Assembly: GCA_012517025.1 (NCBI GenBank)
Contig: JAAYVT010000656.1
Span: 1 to 7,331, forward strand
Direction: 5' to 3'
Origin: Phyllobacteriaceae bacterium
Lineage (GTDB): Bacteria; Pseudomonadota; Alphaproteobacteria; Rhizobiales; Ancalomicrobiaceae
Length of the DNA: 7,331 bases
Below, piece by piece: positions 1 through 6,630 of the stretch (its first letter is position 1; the number at the start of each line of letters is the position of its first letter). The notes below the pieces were generated by a model. It saw nothing but the letters and a program-made list of their open reading frames with translations, was not told the origin of the DNA and ran no database searches. The translations under genes were made by a program, and so were the position numbers.

Positions 1-190
1 CGTCGACACCGGTCGCAACTTCACCTGCCACGGTTATTTCGACACCCTGGGCTTCCAGGCGGTCGAGGGCGGTTTCGCCACGGAAAAGGCCTGCGCCTTC
101 CCCGACTGGACCGAGGTTTCGGTGGCGGACGAGACCGGCCTCTACGCCGCGACGGAAGCGGGCGGATCGGCCGGGCGGCGCGTCGGCTGA
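1..190 (+). CDS. C-terminal end of a rightward gene, possibly FkbH-like or GNAT-type acyltransferase domain
   Basis: Only the last 62 codons are present (reading from base 2 to the TGA at 188-190). The fragment contains TGRNFTCHGYFDTLGF (residues 3-18) and FPDWTEVSV (residues 33-41), followed by a Gly/Ala-rich tail. The pattern of Arg-Asn, then Cys, an aromatic pair and a Leu-Gly-Phe step resembles the C-terminal acyltransferase-like end of HAD-IIIC/FkbH proteins, which often occur in polysaccharide and polyketide loci. That resemblance is from memory of the family and is weak on such a short piece. G/C-rich third positions and a hairpin just after the stop support a real gene end. It runs in the same direction as the chain-length gene but is separated from it by 167 bases containing a hairpin, so it is probably a separate transcript. 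Alternatives are another N-acetyltransferase or an unrelated hypothetical protein. Confidence 0.6.
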   Translation, partial: VDTGRNFTCHGYFDTLGFQAVEGGFATEKACAFPDWTEVSVADETGLYAATEAGGSAGRRVG

Positions 191-205
191 GATCGGCGGA
201 GCGCC

Positions 206-234
206 GGGCGAACGATCCGTCGGACCGTTCGCCC
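206..234 (+). terminator. Hairpin downstream of the first gene, likely terminator
   Basis: A 9-bp perfect stem, GGGCGAACG (206-214) with CGTTCGCCC (226-234), begins 15 bases after the TGA at 190. The 11-base middle can add three more pairs (TCC with GGA) beyond one mismatch. No T-run follows, so it would be an atypical intrinsic terminator or a 3' end-protecting stem. Position between two codirectional genes and before the conserved upstream element supports termination. Confidence 0.5.
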
Positions 235-245
235 CAGGCGATCCT

Positions 246-269
246 CCCCTATCCTTTCGGACAGGTCGG
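246..269 (+). promoter_or_regulatory. Conserved 24-base element, copy 1, upstream of the PCP/polymerase operon
   Basis: The element starts CCCCTATCC (246-254) and ends AGGTCGG (263-269). It matches the reverse complement of 6631-6654 at 19 of 24 positions without gaps. Inside is an imperfect dyad, CCTAT (248-252) and ACAGG (261-265), separated by 8 bases. It lies 88 bases before the ATG of the PCP gene, in the same orientation relative to that gene as copy 2 is to the glycosyltransferase operon. A further weaker match follows 12 bases downstream (GCGTCGCGACCTGCGA at 282-297). The dyad and duplicated placement suggest a transcription-factor operator or a promoter with bound regulator. I do not recognise the regulator. 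Confidence 0.5.
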
Positions 270-344
270 CCCTCACGACGAGCGTCGCGACCTGCGAACG
301 AGCCGCCCGCGCGCGCGGCGGAGCGACTAGGAATCGTCCGAACG

Positions 345-350
345 AAAGGA
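345..350 (+). promoter_or_regulatory. Ribosome binding site of the PCP gene
   Basis: AAAGGA lies 7 bases before the ATG at 358 and fixes this start over the in-frame ATG at residue 16. The GGA is part of a small inverted repeat, CGTCC (335-339) and GGACG (348-352) around an 8-base loop, so the site could be partly hidden in the mRNA leader. The stem is short and may be chance. Confidence 0.6.
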
Positions 351-357
351 CGTCCCC

Positions 358-1950
358 ATGTCGCCCCACACGCCGTCGTCGGTCCACGAAATTCCGTCTC
401 GGATGCGCGAGCCGGTCCGGCCCGCCGGCGATTCTCCCTCCGACGGCGAACGGCGGCGGACGACGGTCGCCCGGGAAGACGGGCCGTCCGTCTCGGGCGG
501 ATCGCGCTTCTCGCTCGGTCTTCTGCGTCGCGCCGGGAAACCCCGGCGTCCGCTCGACGGACGTCGTCGTCGCTATGTGATCACCTTCGCGATCGCCCTC
601 GGGGTGATCTGGGTGCCGGTCGCGACCTTTCTGGTGACGGCGCCGCCGAGCTTCGAATCGCAGGTCGGCCTCATTCTGCCGGGCGCCGGCGCCTCGACCT
701 CGATCAATCTGTCGGAGATCGGTCAGGCGACGTCGTCGGCGCCGCCGGCCTACGCCAGCTCGTCGCTCAGCCCGACCGTCACCTACAAGAACCTGCTCCT
801 CTCCGACGTCGTCCTCGACCGGGCGGCGACGACGTTGCGGGTGCCCACGCCGTCGATCGGCAAACCGGTGATCAAGCTCGTCGACGAGACCAGCCTCATC
901 CGCTTCACCATGAAGGGACGCACGCCGGCGGAGGCCTTCGATCGCGCGCGGGCGGTGCTCGAGGCCTTCCAAGGCGCGCTCGACACCTTGCGCGACGACG
1001 AGATCCGGCGCCGCCAACACTCCACCACCGACGCCGTCGGCCAATACGCCGAGAGCGTGCGCTCGATCCGCAGCCGCATCGGCGAGCTGCAGGTCGCCTC
1101 GGGACTCAACTCGACCACCCAATACGACGGCATGGTCGCCGCCGCCGAGACGTTGCGGGCCCGGCTGGTCGAGGCACGCGCCGCCTGGGAGGACGCCGCC
1201 GGCGCGGTCGACGCCCTCGTCGCCTCGCTCGGCATCAAGCCCGACGTCGCGGCCAAGACGATCCGGCTGCACGCCGATCCCGAGTTCAACGCCTTGATGG
1301 CGTCGGTCGGCAAGGCGGCGGCGGAGACGGCCGAATTCGGTGCCCGTTTCGGTCCGCGTCATCCGGTGATGATGGCGGCCCGTGCCCGCCTCGACGGGGC
1401 CACGGCGCAGGCGCTGCGACGCGCGATCACCCTGACCGGATTACCGGAAACCGCCCTGATCCGCGAGATCGACCGCTCCGCCAGCGGCAATCGCGGCGAG
1501 CTCCTGTCGAAGCTGATCACGCTCGCCGCCGATCGCGACGGCAAGGCGTCGGAGATGCAGTCGTTGAAGGCCGACTACGAGCGGGCGGAGACGCGAGTGC
1601 GGACGCTGCTCGAGCCGGCGACCCGGCTCGGCAGTCTCGACCGCGACTACAAGATCGCCGAAGCGGTGTTCGCCTCCGCGCTCGCCCGGATCGACACCGT
1701 CAAGGCCGACGTCTTCGCCTCCTATCCGATGACCCAGATCCTGGAACCCCCGACCCGGCCGGAGGCGCCGTCGCGTCTGCGTCAGCTCCTCGCCGTGGTC
1801 GGCGGCCTCGCCGCGACGGGCTGTTTCGGGCTCGGCCTCTTCCTCGCCTGGATGCGGCATGGGATCATCGATCGGCTGATCGACCTGCGGCGGCGTCCCG
1901 AGGCCACCGCCCGCGAGCCGGTCGGCGACGCCGGCCTCCTCCCCGCGTGA
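358..1950 (+). CDS. Wzz/GumC-type polysaccharide co-polymerase (chain-length determinant), no kinase domain
   Basis: This 530-residue inner-membrane protein has the layout of polysaccharide co-polymerases, which control chain length and link the Wzy polymerase to the outer-membrane channel. A cytoplasmic N-terminus of about 72 residues, rich in Arg, Pro and Ser, precedes TM1 (about 73-94). The Wzz-type domain follows (about 96-210), then long Ala/Glu/Arg-rich helices likely to form coiled coils (about 205-290, 320-355 and 380-450). The stretch FGARFGPRHPVMMAARARL (327-345) matches the 'GPRHP' signature of GumC/Wzc-like proteins, and LDRDYKIAEAVFASALARID (427-446) resembles the GNVR region. 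A Pro-rich segment (PPTRPEAPS, 464-472) leads into TM2 (about 476-498), as is typical. Only about 32 residues remain after TM2, so there is no Walker motif or Tyr cluster: it is a stand-alone co-polymerase, not an ExoP/Wzc-type fused kinase. Its stop overlaps the start of the polymerase gene, implying coupled expression. Confidence 0.88.
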   Translation: MSPHTPSSVHEIPSRMREPVRPAGDSPSDGERRRTTVAREDGPSVSGGSRFSLGLLRRAGKPRRPLDGRRRRYVITFAIALGVIWVPVATFLVTAPPSFESQVGLILPGAGASTSINLSEIGQATSSAPPAYASSSLSPTVTYKNLLLSDVVLDRAATTLRVPTPSIGKPVIKLVDETSLIRFTMKGRTPAEAFDRARAVLEAFQGALDTLRDDEIRRRQHSTTDAVGQYAESVRSIRSRIGELQVASGLNSTTQYDGMVAAAETLRARLVEARAAWEDAAGAVDALVASLGIKPDVAAKTIRLHADPEFNALMASVGKAAAETAEFGARFGPRHPVMMAARARLDGATAQALRRAITLTGLPETALIREIDRSASGNRGELLSKLITLAADRDGKASEMQSLKADYERAETRVRTLLEPATRLGSLDRDYKIAEAVFASALARIDTVKADVFASYPMTQILEPPTRPEAPSRLRQLLAVVGGLAATGCFGLGLFLAWMRHGIIDRLIDLRRRPEATAREPVGDAGLLPA

Positions 1951-3233
1951 GCGCCATGCCCGATCGGACCCTCCCGGAGGCGCTCGTCCACTGGACGATC
2001 GTCCTCACCTGGCTCTTCTATGCGGTCGGCGGCCTCTACGTCGCCGGCCCCGTCCTGGTCTGGACCCTCGGCGCCCTCGCGGCGCTGTCGCTGTTTCTCG
2101 GCCCGGCCCTCGGTCCGACCCTGCGCGCCGCCGGGCCGGTGCCCCCGCTCGCCGTCGCTTGGATCGTCGGCATGGCTGTGATGCTGGTGGCGCTGTGGAT
2201 CGGCCACCTCCAGTGGGATCTCGGCGCGGCGATGTTGATCAAATCGACGGTCGGCTGGGCCAAGGGCTGGGCGATGATCGCCGTCTTGATCACCGCCGGC
2301 GCGGTGCTGCCGATCCGTCGGGGCGTCCTGGTGCGGGCTCAATGCGGACTGGCGGCGGTCACGCTGTCGGTGCTGCCGGGCCTGCTCGTCGCGCCGCTGC
2401 TGGGGCTGCCGCCGAAGCTCTTCACCTCGCCGCTCGAGGTGGTCGGCGGCCCCGGTCCCGAATATTTCTCGGTCTACCTCTACACGATCGACCCCGAGGT
2501 CGGCGCCGCGCGCTGGCAGTTCTACGCGCCGTGGTCGCCTTTCGCCGGCATGCTCGGGGTGGCGATCATCCTCTTCGCGCTCGAGGAACCGCGACACGGC
2601 CGGCGTCTCCTCGGTCACCTCGCCGGGCTCGCGATGATCTTCCTGTCGGCCTCGCGCATGAGCCTCGTCGCGCTCGTCGTGTGTTTCGCCCTGCCGCGCC
2701 TCGCCCCTTTCGCCGGCCGCGCCGGAACCTGGATCGCCGCGGCGGTGGCCGCCGCCGCCCTGGCGGTGGTCGGACCGCTGGTCGCAACGATCGTCGACGA
2801 CGCGATCCGCTCCTTCAACGGCGCGCGGGCGAGCAGCTCGCGGGTGCGCTCGCTGTTGCAGCAGATCGCCTGGAATCGCTGGCAGTCGGAAGCGATCTGG
2901 TTCGGCCACGGCACGGTGGAACGCGGCCCGCACATGGTCGAATTCATGCCGATCGGCAGCCATGACACTTGGTACGGCCTGCTCTTCGTCAAAGGCGTCT
3001 TCGGCGTCGTCGCGCTCGCCGTGCCGATGATCTGGCACTTCGCGGTGACCCTCGGCGACGCGGTGCGCGGGCCTCGCGGCCGGCTGCCGTTCGGGTTGAT
3101 GCTGCTGCTCACCATCCTGACCTTCGGCGAGAATCTCGAGATCGAGATCTATCTGTTCTGGCCGGCCTTCCTGCTCCTCGGCATCCACCTGCGCGAGATG
3201 GAGGGTCGCTCGCCCTCTCCCGCCGTCGCCTGA
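1947..3233 (+). CDS. Wzy/O-antigen-ligase-type membrane polymerase
   Basis: A 428-residue, strongly hydrophobic protein with about ten predicted membrane segments (for example 16-34, 36-52, 69-86, 104-122, 134-152, 197-212, 224-249, 262-284, 341-364 and 381-415). It resembles the O-antigen ligase/polymerase superfamily, which joins lipid-linked repeat units on the periplasmic face. Typical features are SASRMSL (234-240) at the end of a central membrane segment, and a soluble loop (about 285-340) with SSSRVRSLLQQIAWNRW (296-312), GHG (320-322) and IGSHDTWYGLLFVKGVFG (336-353). His339 fits the conserved His before the next membrane helix. The GTG at 1947 overlaps the upstream TGA in the form GTGA. 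An ATG at 1956 would give 425 residues and is equally plausible, since neither has a strong Shine-Dalgarno. The pairing with a co-polymerase favours polymerase over lipid-A ligase, but sequence alone cannot separate the two. Confidence 0.85.
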   Translation: MSAMPDRTLPEALVHWTIVLTWLFYAVGGLYVAGPVLVWTLGALAALSLFLGPALGPTLRAAGPVPPLAVAWIVGMAVMLVALWIGHLQWDLGAAMLIKSTVGWAKGWAMIAVLITAGAVLPIRRGVLVRAQCGLAAVTLSVLPGLLVAPLLGLPPKLFTSPLEVVGGPGPEYFSVYLYTIDPEVGAARWQFYAPWSPFAGMLGVAIILFALEEPRHGRRLLGHLAGLAMIFLSASRMSLVALVVCFALPRLAPFAGRAGTWIAAAVAAAALAVVGPLVATIVDDAIRSFNGARASSSRVRSLLQQIAWNRWQSEAIWFGHGTVERGPHMVEFMPIGSHDTWYGLLFVKGVFGVVALAVPMIWHFAVTLGDAVRGPRGRLPFGLMLLLTILTFGENLEIEIYLFWPAFLLLGIHLREMEGRSPSPAVA

Positions 3234-3380
3234 ACCGATGGGGCTTCTGCCGCGCGAGCCCCCGATGCACGGCGGCGGCGCGCGCCCTCACCCACACGGG
3301 AAGCGATCACGACCGCGAGCGGATCCGGGTCGTCGCCACACCCTCCCACCGTCGCGTCGATCCGCCTCGACGTCAAACGC

Positions 3381-3416
3381 CGAAGAGCCGGATCTCGGGC
3401 GAGATCCGGCTCTTCG
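3381..3416. terminator. Perfect 16-bp hairpin between convergent genes, bidirectional terminator
   Basis: CGAAGAGCCGGATCTC (3381-3396) pairs perfectly with GAGATCCGGCTCTTCG (3401-3416) around a 4-base loop, GGGC. It sits in the 249-base gap between the stop of the rightward polymerase gene (3233) and the stop of the leftward GT4 gene (3483), so it can end both transcripts. On the + strand no T-run follows. On the - strand the stem is followed by GCGTTTGACG, a short T-run. The rest of the gap (3234-3380 and 3417-3482) shows no convincing gene. Confidence 0.85.
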
Positions 3417-3482
3417 CGACGCCTGGGGAACGAGCCTCGGCCCGGCGAGCGCCTCGCGACGCCCACCGGGTGGAAGAGCGGC

Positions 3483-4502
3483 TCACGCCGCTCGGTCCTC
3501 GACGAGGGCGGGTGCCGCGCCGAGCGACGCCAGCAGGGCCTGCCAATTCCGCGCGAACCGTCCTTCCGCCGCCGCCGCGTGCAGGCGCGCCCGCCGCACT
3601 CCGGCGTCGAGATCCGTCGTCGGCAGGCGGGAAAGGACCTCCGCCCAGCCGAAATGCGATCCGTCGCCGACCCCGATCGCACCGGCGCGGACGTGACCGG
3701 CGAGGGCGTCGGCGGTCGAGGCGATCAGCGGCCGGCCGGCGGCGAAGGCCTCGAGCGCGACCAGCCCGTAGGGCTCCCAGCGCGACGGCATCACCACCGC
3801 GTCGCAACGCGCCATCGCCCCGGCGACGTCGGCGGTGAAGCCGTGGAACACGATCCGCCGATCGCCGCCGGCCCGCCGAAAGAGGCTCTCCCGCTCCGGA
3901 CCGTCGCCGAAGAGATGCAGTTCGAGACCGGGCACCTCGGCGAGGCGGAACGCGTCGACGACGATGTCGAAGCCCTTCTGGCGATCGAGACGGCCGATCG
4001 CCGCGAGTTTCGTCACCCCGCCGGGACGGCGCGGCGCCACCGCGAAGAACGGCTCGAGATCGACGCAAGGCGGCACGACGGCGAGCGCGTCGGGCGCCAC
4101 GAAGCGCCGGCGGGCGAGCCAACCGGCCTGCTCCTCGGAAACCGCCGCGACCCGATCGAACAGGGAATAGGCGGTGCGCAGCAGCGCGGCGAAGCGTTCG
4201 GGAGCGTCCACCTTCAGGGCGTGGAAGCGCTCCGAATAGCTGTGCTCGACGTGGATCAACGGCGCGGTGGGGAAAGCCGCCCGGAGCGCGGTCAGCAACG
4301 GCAGGTTCGACCAGCAGATGCTGAGATGGGAGACGACGACGTCGGCGGCGATCTGCGGCGGCGTCAGTCGCCCCCGCTTCACCGTCTCCACTCGATGCAC
4401 GCCGAAACGGGCGAAGGCGGGCGAGCGGGCGATGTGCTCGATGAGACGGGTGACGCCGCCGGGCGAGACGTCGTCGACGAGATGAACGACGGAAGGGATC
4501 AT
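3483..4502 (-). CDS. Glycosyltransferase family 4 (GT-B fold)
   Basis: This 339-residue cytoplasmic enzyme would transfer a sugar from a nucleotide-sugar donor to a growing lipid-linked repeat unit, with retention of configuration as is usual for GT4. The N-terminal half opens with MIPSVVHLVDDVSPGGVTRL, containing the Gly-Gly loop of the acceptor-side domain. HVEHSYSERFHALK (84-97) lies in the same half. The C-terminal donor domain begins at AAIGRLDRQKGFDI (167-180), followed by LFGDGPE (197-203), HGFTADVAGAM (220-230) and the signature EPYGLVALEAFAAGRPLIAS (243-262), whose Glu243 and Glu251 form the E-x7-E motif. The ATG at 4502 has GAGGA 8 bases upstream. It is the last gene of a leftward three-gene operon, 24 bases after the second GT2. 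Donor and linkage cannot be read from sequence. A 7-bp inverted repeat (3476-3482 with 3487-3493) spans the stop codon. Confidence 0.92.
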   Translation of the reverse strand: MIPSVVHLVDDVSPGGVTRLIEHIARSPAFARFGVHRVETVKRGRLTPPQIAADVVVSHLSICWSNLPLLTALRAAFPTAPLIHVEHSYSERFHALKVDAPERFAALLRTAYSLFDRVAAVSEEQAGWLARRRFVAPDALAVVPPCVDLEPFFAVAPRRPGGVTKLAAIGRLDRQKGFDIVVDAFRLAEVPGLELHLFGDGPERESLFRRAGGDRRIVFHGFTADVAGAMARCDAVVMPSRWEPYGLVALEAFAAGRPLIASTADALAGHVRAGAIGVGDGSHFGWAEVLSRLPTTDLDAGVRRARLHAAAAEGRFARNWQALLASLGAAPALVEDRAA

Positions 4503-4526
4503 GGGGTTCGTCCTCGCGGAAAGGGA

Positions 4527-5543
4527 TCAATGGGCGGCGGCGGAGCGCAGCCGGGCTTCGATCAGGCGGCCGCCGACCCCACCGAAGAGGTTCAGGACCT
4601 CGGCGGCGAGCGCCGTCACCAGCGTCTTCACCGGCTCGCGCGCGAGCGGCGCCCGCGAGGCGGCGAGCGAGGCGCGCGACAGACGCACCGCCTCGCCGCC
4701 CTGATGCAGCGACACCGCCCGGCGGGCGAGATAGCGCAGTTGATAGGCGGTCGCCGCCGCGCCGTGGCGCTCGACCAGATCGGGGGCGAGGGCGGCGATC
4801 TTGTCGCGCATCCGCACCCAGGTCCGGAACTGCCGGCCGATGTCGGCGGAGAGCGCGCCGGTGTGGATCCGGTAGGCGGTGAGCAGCCCCGGAATGCCTT
4901 CGATCCGCCAGTCGGTGGTCACCGCGAAGCGCAGCCACCCCTCGATGTCGTCGGACTGCCGAAAGCTCTCGTCGAACCACCAGTCGCGCTCGCTCTCGTG
5001 CGGCGGCCGCCAAGCGATGGCGTCGAAGGCGACCCGGCGCACCACCGCCGCCGAGCCGTTGCCGATCGGATTGCGCAGGAACACGTCGGCGGCGGTGATC
5101 CCGGTGAGCTTCGGCCGCTGCGCGACCCTGAGCGTCCGCCCCTCGACGTCGATCATCGCCGAACCGGCGAAGGAGATGCCGACGTCGGGCGAGCACCGCA
5201 GATGCTCGACGTGCCGCTCGAGCTTTTCCGGCATCCACAGGTCGTCGGCGTCGCAGAAGCCGACGAATTCGCCGCGCGAGGCGGCGATGCCGGTGTTGTG
5301 GGCGCCGGCGAGGCCGCGGTTGGCCTGGCGGACGAGGCGGATCCGGGGATCCTCGAAGCTCTCGACGATCTCGGCGGTGCGATCGGAGGAGCCGTCGTCG
5401 ACGACGATCACCTCGAAGTCGCCGAAGGTCTGGGCGAGCAGCGACCACAACGTCTCGGCGATGGTCGCGGCGGCGTTGTAGGCGGGCACGACGATCGAAG
5501 CGGTCGGGGTGGAGCGGGTGGGGAACATCACGGCGGGGGACAT
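4527..5543 (-). CDS. Glycosyltransferase family 2 (GT-A fold), second of the tandem pair
   Basis: A 338-residue enzyme predicted to add a sugar to the repeat unit at the cytoplasmic face, by the inverting mechanism usual for GT2. The start of the GT-A domain is clear: ASIVVPAYNAAATIAETL (15-32), VVDDGSSDRTAEIV (47-60), then GEFVGFCDADDLWMPEKLER (91-110), with the metal-binding Asp-Ala-Asp at 98-100. The likely catalytic base region is QSDDIEGWLRF (196-206). After about residue 260 comes an Ala/Arg-rich helical tail with QLRYLARRAVSLHQGGEAVR (268-287). The ATG at 5543 has GGAG 7 bases upstream and is preferred over an internal ATG at 5528. The open frame continues far upstream without a stop, but that part overlaps the preceding gene antiphase and is not coding. 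There is no membrane segment, so this is not a processive synthase. It shares its tail pattern with the preceding GT2, suggesting duplication. Confidence 0.92.
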   Translation of the reverse strand: MSPAVMFPTRSTPTASIVVPAYNAAATIAETLWSLLAQTFGDFEVIVVDDGSSDRTAEIVESFEDPRIRLVRQANRGLAGAHNTGIAASRGEFVGFCDADDLWMPEKLERHVEHLRCSPDVGISFAGSAMIDVEGRTLRVAQRPKLTGITAADVFLRNPIGNGSAAVVRRVAFDAIAWRPPHESERDWWFDESFRQSDDIEGWLRFAVTTDWRIEGIPGLLTAYRIHTGALSADIGRQFRTWVRMRDKIAALAPDLVERHGAAATAYQLRYLARRAVSLHQGGEAVRLSRASLAASRAPLAREPVKTLVTALAAEVLNLFGGVGGRLIEARLRSAAAH

Positions 5544-5566
5544 GGGCGATCTCCGTCGATCGAGGG

Positions 5567-6502
5567 TCAGAGCCGGGCGAGGCGGCGGCGCAGCGCCGTC
5601 GGCATCAGCGGTTCGAGGAGGGCGGCCGCCAGCGTCGGCACGCCGCGGTCGAGGGGGGCGAAGAAGGCGGCGGGGCTCGCGGCGAGCCCCCGCATCGACA
5701 GCCGGAGCGCGGTCCCGGCCGGCGTGTTCACCCGCAGGGCGCGGCGCGCCAGGTAGCGCAGGTGGGCGGCCTCCGCCGCGCGCACCTCGCGGGCGCGCAG
5801 ATCCGCGTCGGCCTTCATCGCGGTCTCCACCGCCCGCCGCCACCCGGCGTGCATCGCCGAGAGATCGGCGGAGAGGCCGAACGGGCTGGTGCGGTAGTGG
5901 ACGAGGCGGCGGTCGAGACCGGTGACGAACGCGCCCGACGCCACCAGGCGGATCAGGCATTCGAGATCCTCGGAATGCCGCAACGTCTCGTCGAACCCGC
6001 CGACGGCGCGGAACGACGAAGCCCGGACGACGAGGTTCGACATGGTGCAGACCGGGTTCTCGCCGATCAGATCGCGCAGCGCGAGCCGACCGGGACGCAC
6101 CCGCGATTCGGTCCGGGCGTGGGCCGGATCGCCGTCGAAGAAGGCGACGCGCCCGAAGACGCCGTCGACGCCGGGGGACGCGCGCAAGGTCGCCGCCGAA
6201 ACGGCGAGCTTTTCCGGCACCCAGAGATCGTCGCCGTCGAGAAAGGCGAGGAATTGCCCGCACGCTTCCGCGGCGCCGAGGTTGCGCGCCCGGCTCGGCC
6301 CGAGGCCGGAGAGACGGACGACGCGGACCCGCGTCTCGACGCGGGCGAAGGCGGTCGCGATTCTGCCGGTGCGATCGGTCGACCCGTCGTCGAGAACGAT
6401 CGCTTCCCAATCGTCGCAGGTCTGCCGGGCCAGGGACACCAGCGTGGCGGCCAACGTCTTTTCGGCATTGTGAGCAGGAAGGATCACGGAGAAGAGCGGC
6501 AT
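5567..6502 (-). CDS. Glycosyltransferase family 2 (GT-A fold), first gene of the leftward operon
   Basis: A 311-residue cytoplasmic sugar transferase. Motifs in order are MPLFSVILPAHNAEKTLAAT (1-20), IVLDDGSTDRTGRIA (35-49), GPSRARNLGAAEA (68-80), FLAFLDGDDLWVPEKL (84-99) with Asp-Gly-Asp as metal ligand (89-91), and LRHSEDLECLIRLV (174-187) holding the probable catalytic base. A helical tail with LRYLARRALRVNTPAG (248-263) follows. The ATG at 6502 sits directly before the first beta strand, where GT2 proteins normally begin; the Shine-Dalgarno is weak (ACGGA, 8 bases upstream). The same frame stays open for another 740 bases upstream, but that extension runs through the control region and antisense to the export lipoprotein gene, and lacks any recognisable domain. 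The operon leader carries copy 2 of the 24-base element. The sugar donor is unknown. Confidence 0.92.
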   Translation of the reverse strand: MPLFSVILPAHNAEKTLAATLVSLARQTCDDWEAIVLDDGSTDRTGRIATAFARVETRVRVVRLSGLGPSRARNLGAAEACGQFLAFLDGDDLWVPEKLAVSAATLRASPGVDGVFGRVAFFDGDPAHARTESRVRPGRLALRDLIGENPVCTMSNLVVRASSFRAVGGFDETLRHSEDLECLIRLVASGAFVTGLDRRLVHYRTSPFGLSADLSAMHAGWRRAVETAMKADADLRAREVRAAEAAHLRYLARRALRVNTPAGTALRLSMRGLAASPAAFFAPLDRGVPTLAAALLEPLMPTALRRRLARL

Positions 6503-6630
6503 GGCGGAGATCCGTCGGGTTTCGGGGCGCCGGCGGGGGATCGCGGCGCTCGTCGCTGGAAGAGACGGATAGCGCCGCTCGCCCCGCCCCGGTGTCGTGC
6601 GATCGCAGAGACGAGACGCCCGGTCGATCT

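Noticed and set aside
303..321. CG-alternating stretch with CCGCC and GGCGG ends before the co-polymerase gene
   Set aside because: Arms of 5 bp around a CG-repeat are common by chance at this GC content. I see no supporting context for a regulatory stem or Z-DNA role.
142..1362. A 406-codon open frame on the - strand across the co-polymerase start and its upstream region
   Set aside because: It covers the intergenic control region and antisense of the co-polymerase gene. Composition is Arg/Gly-rich with no domain, and no ribosome site supports it.
1782..3188. A 468-codon open frame on the - strand
   Set aside because: It is antisense to the polymerase gene, whose membrane-protein pattern is convincing. 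The shadow product is charged and repetitive (Arg, Glu, Asp, His) with no family features.
3579..5756. A 725-codon open frame on the + strand
   Set aside because: It lies entirely antisense to three genes with clear glycosyltransferase motifs. Its product is Arg/Gly/Asp/His-rich low-complexity sequence with no recognisable domain, as expected of shadow frames in GC-rich DNA.
5544..6410. Upstream extension of the second GT2 open frame
   Set aside because: The frame stays open but overlaps the first GT2 gene in another phase on the same strand. The GT2 fold begins at the ATG at 5543, which has a good ribosome site.
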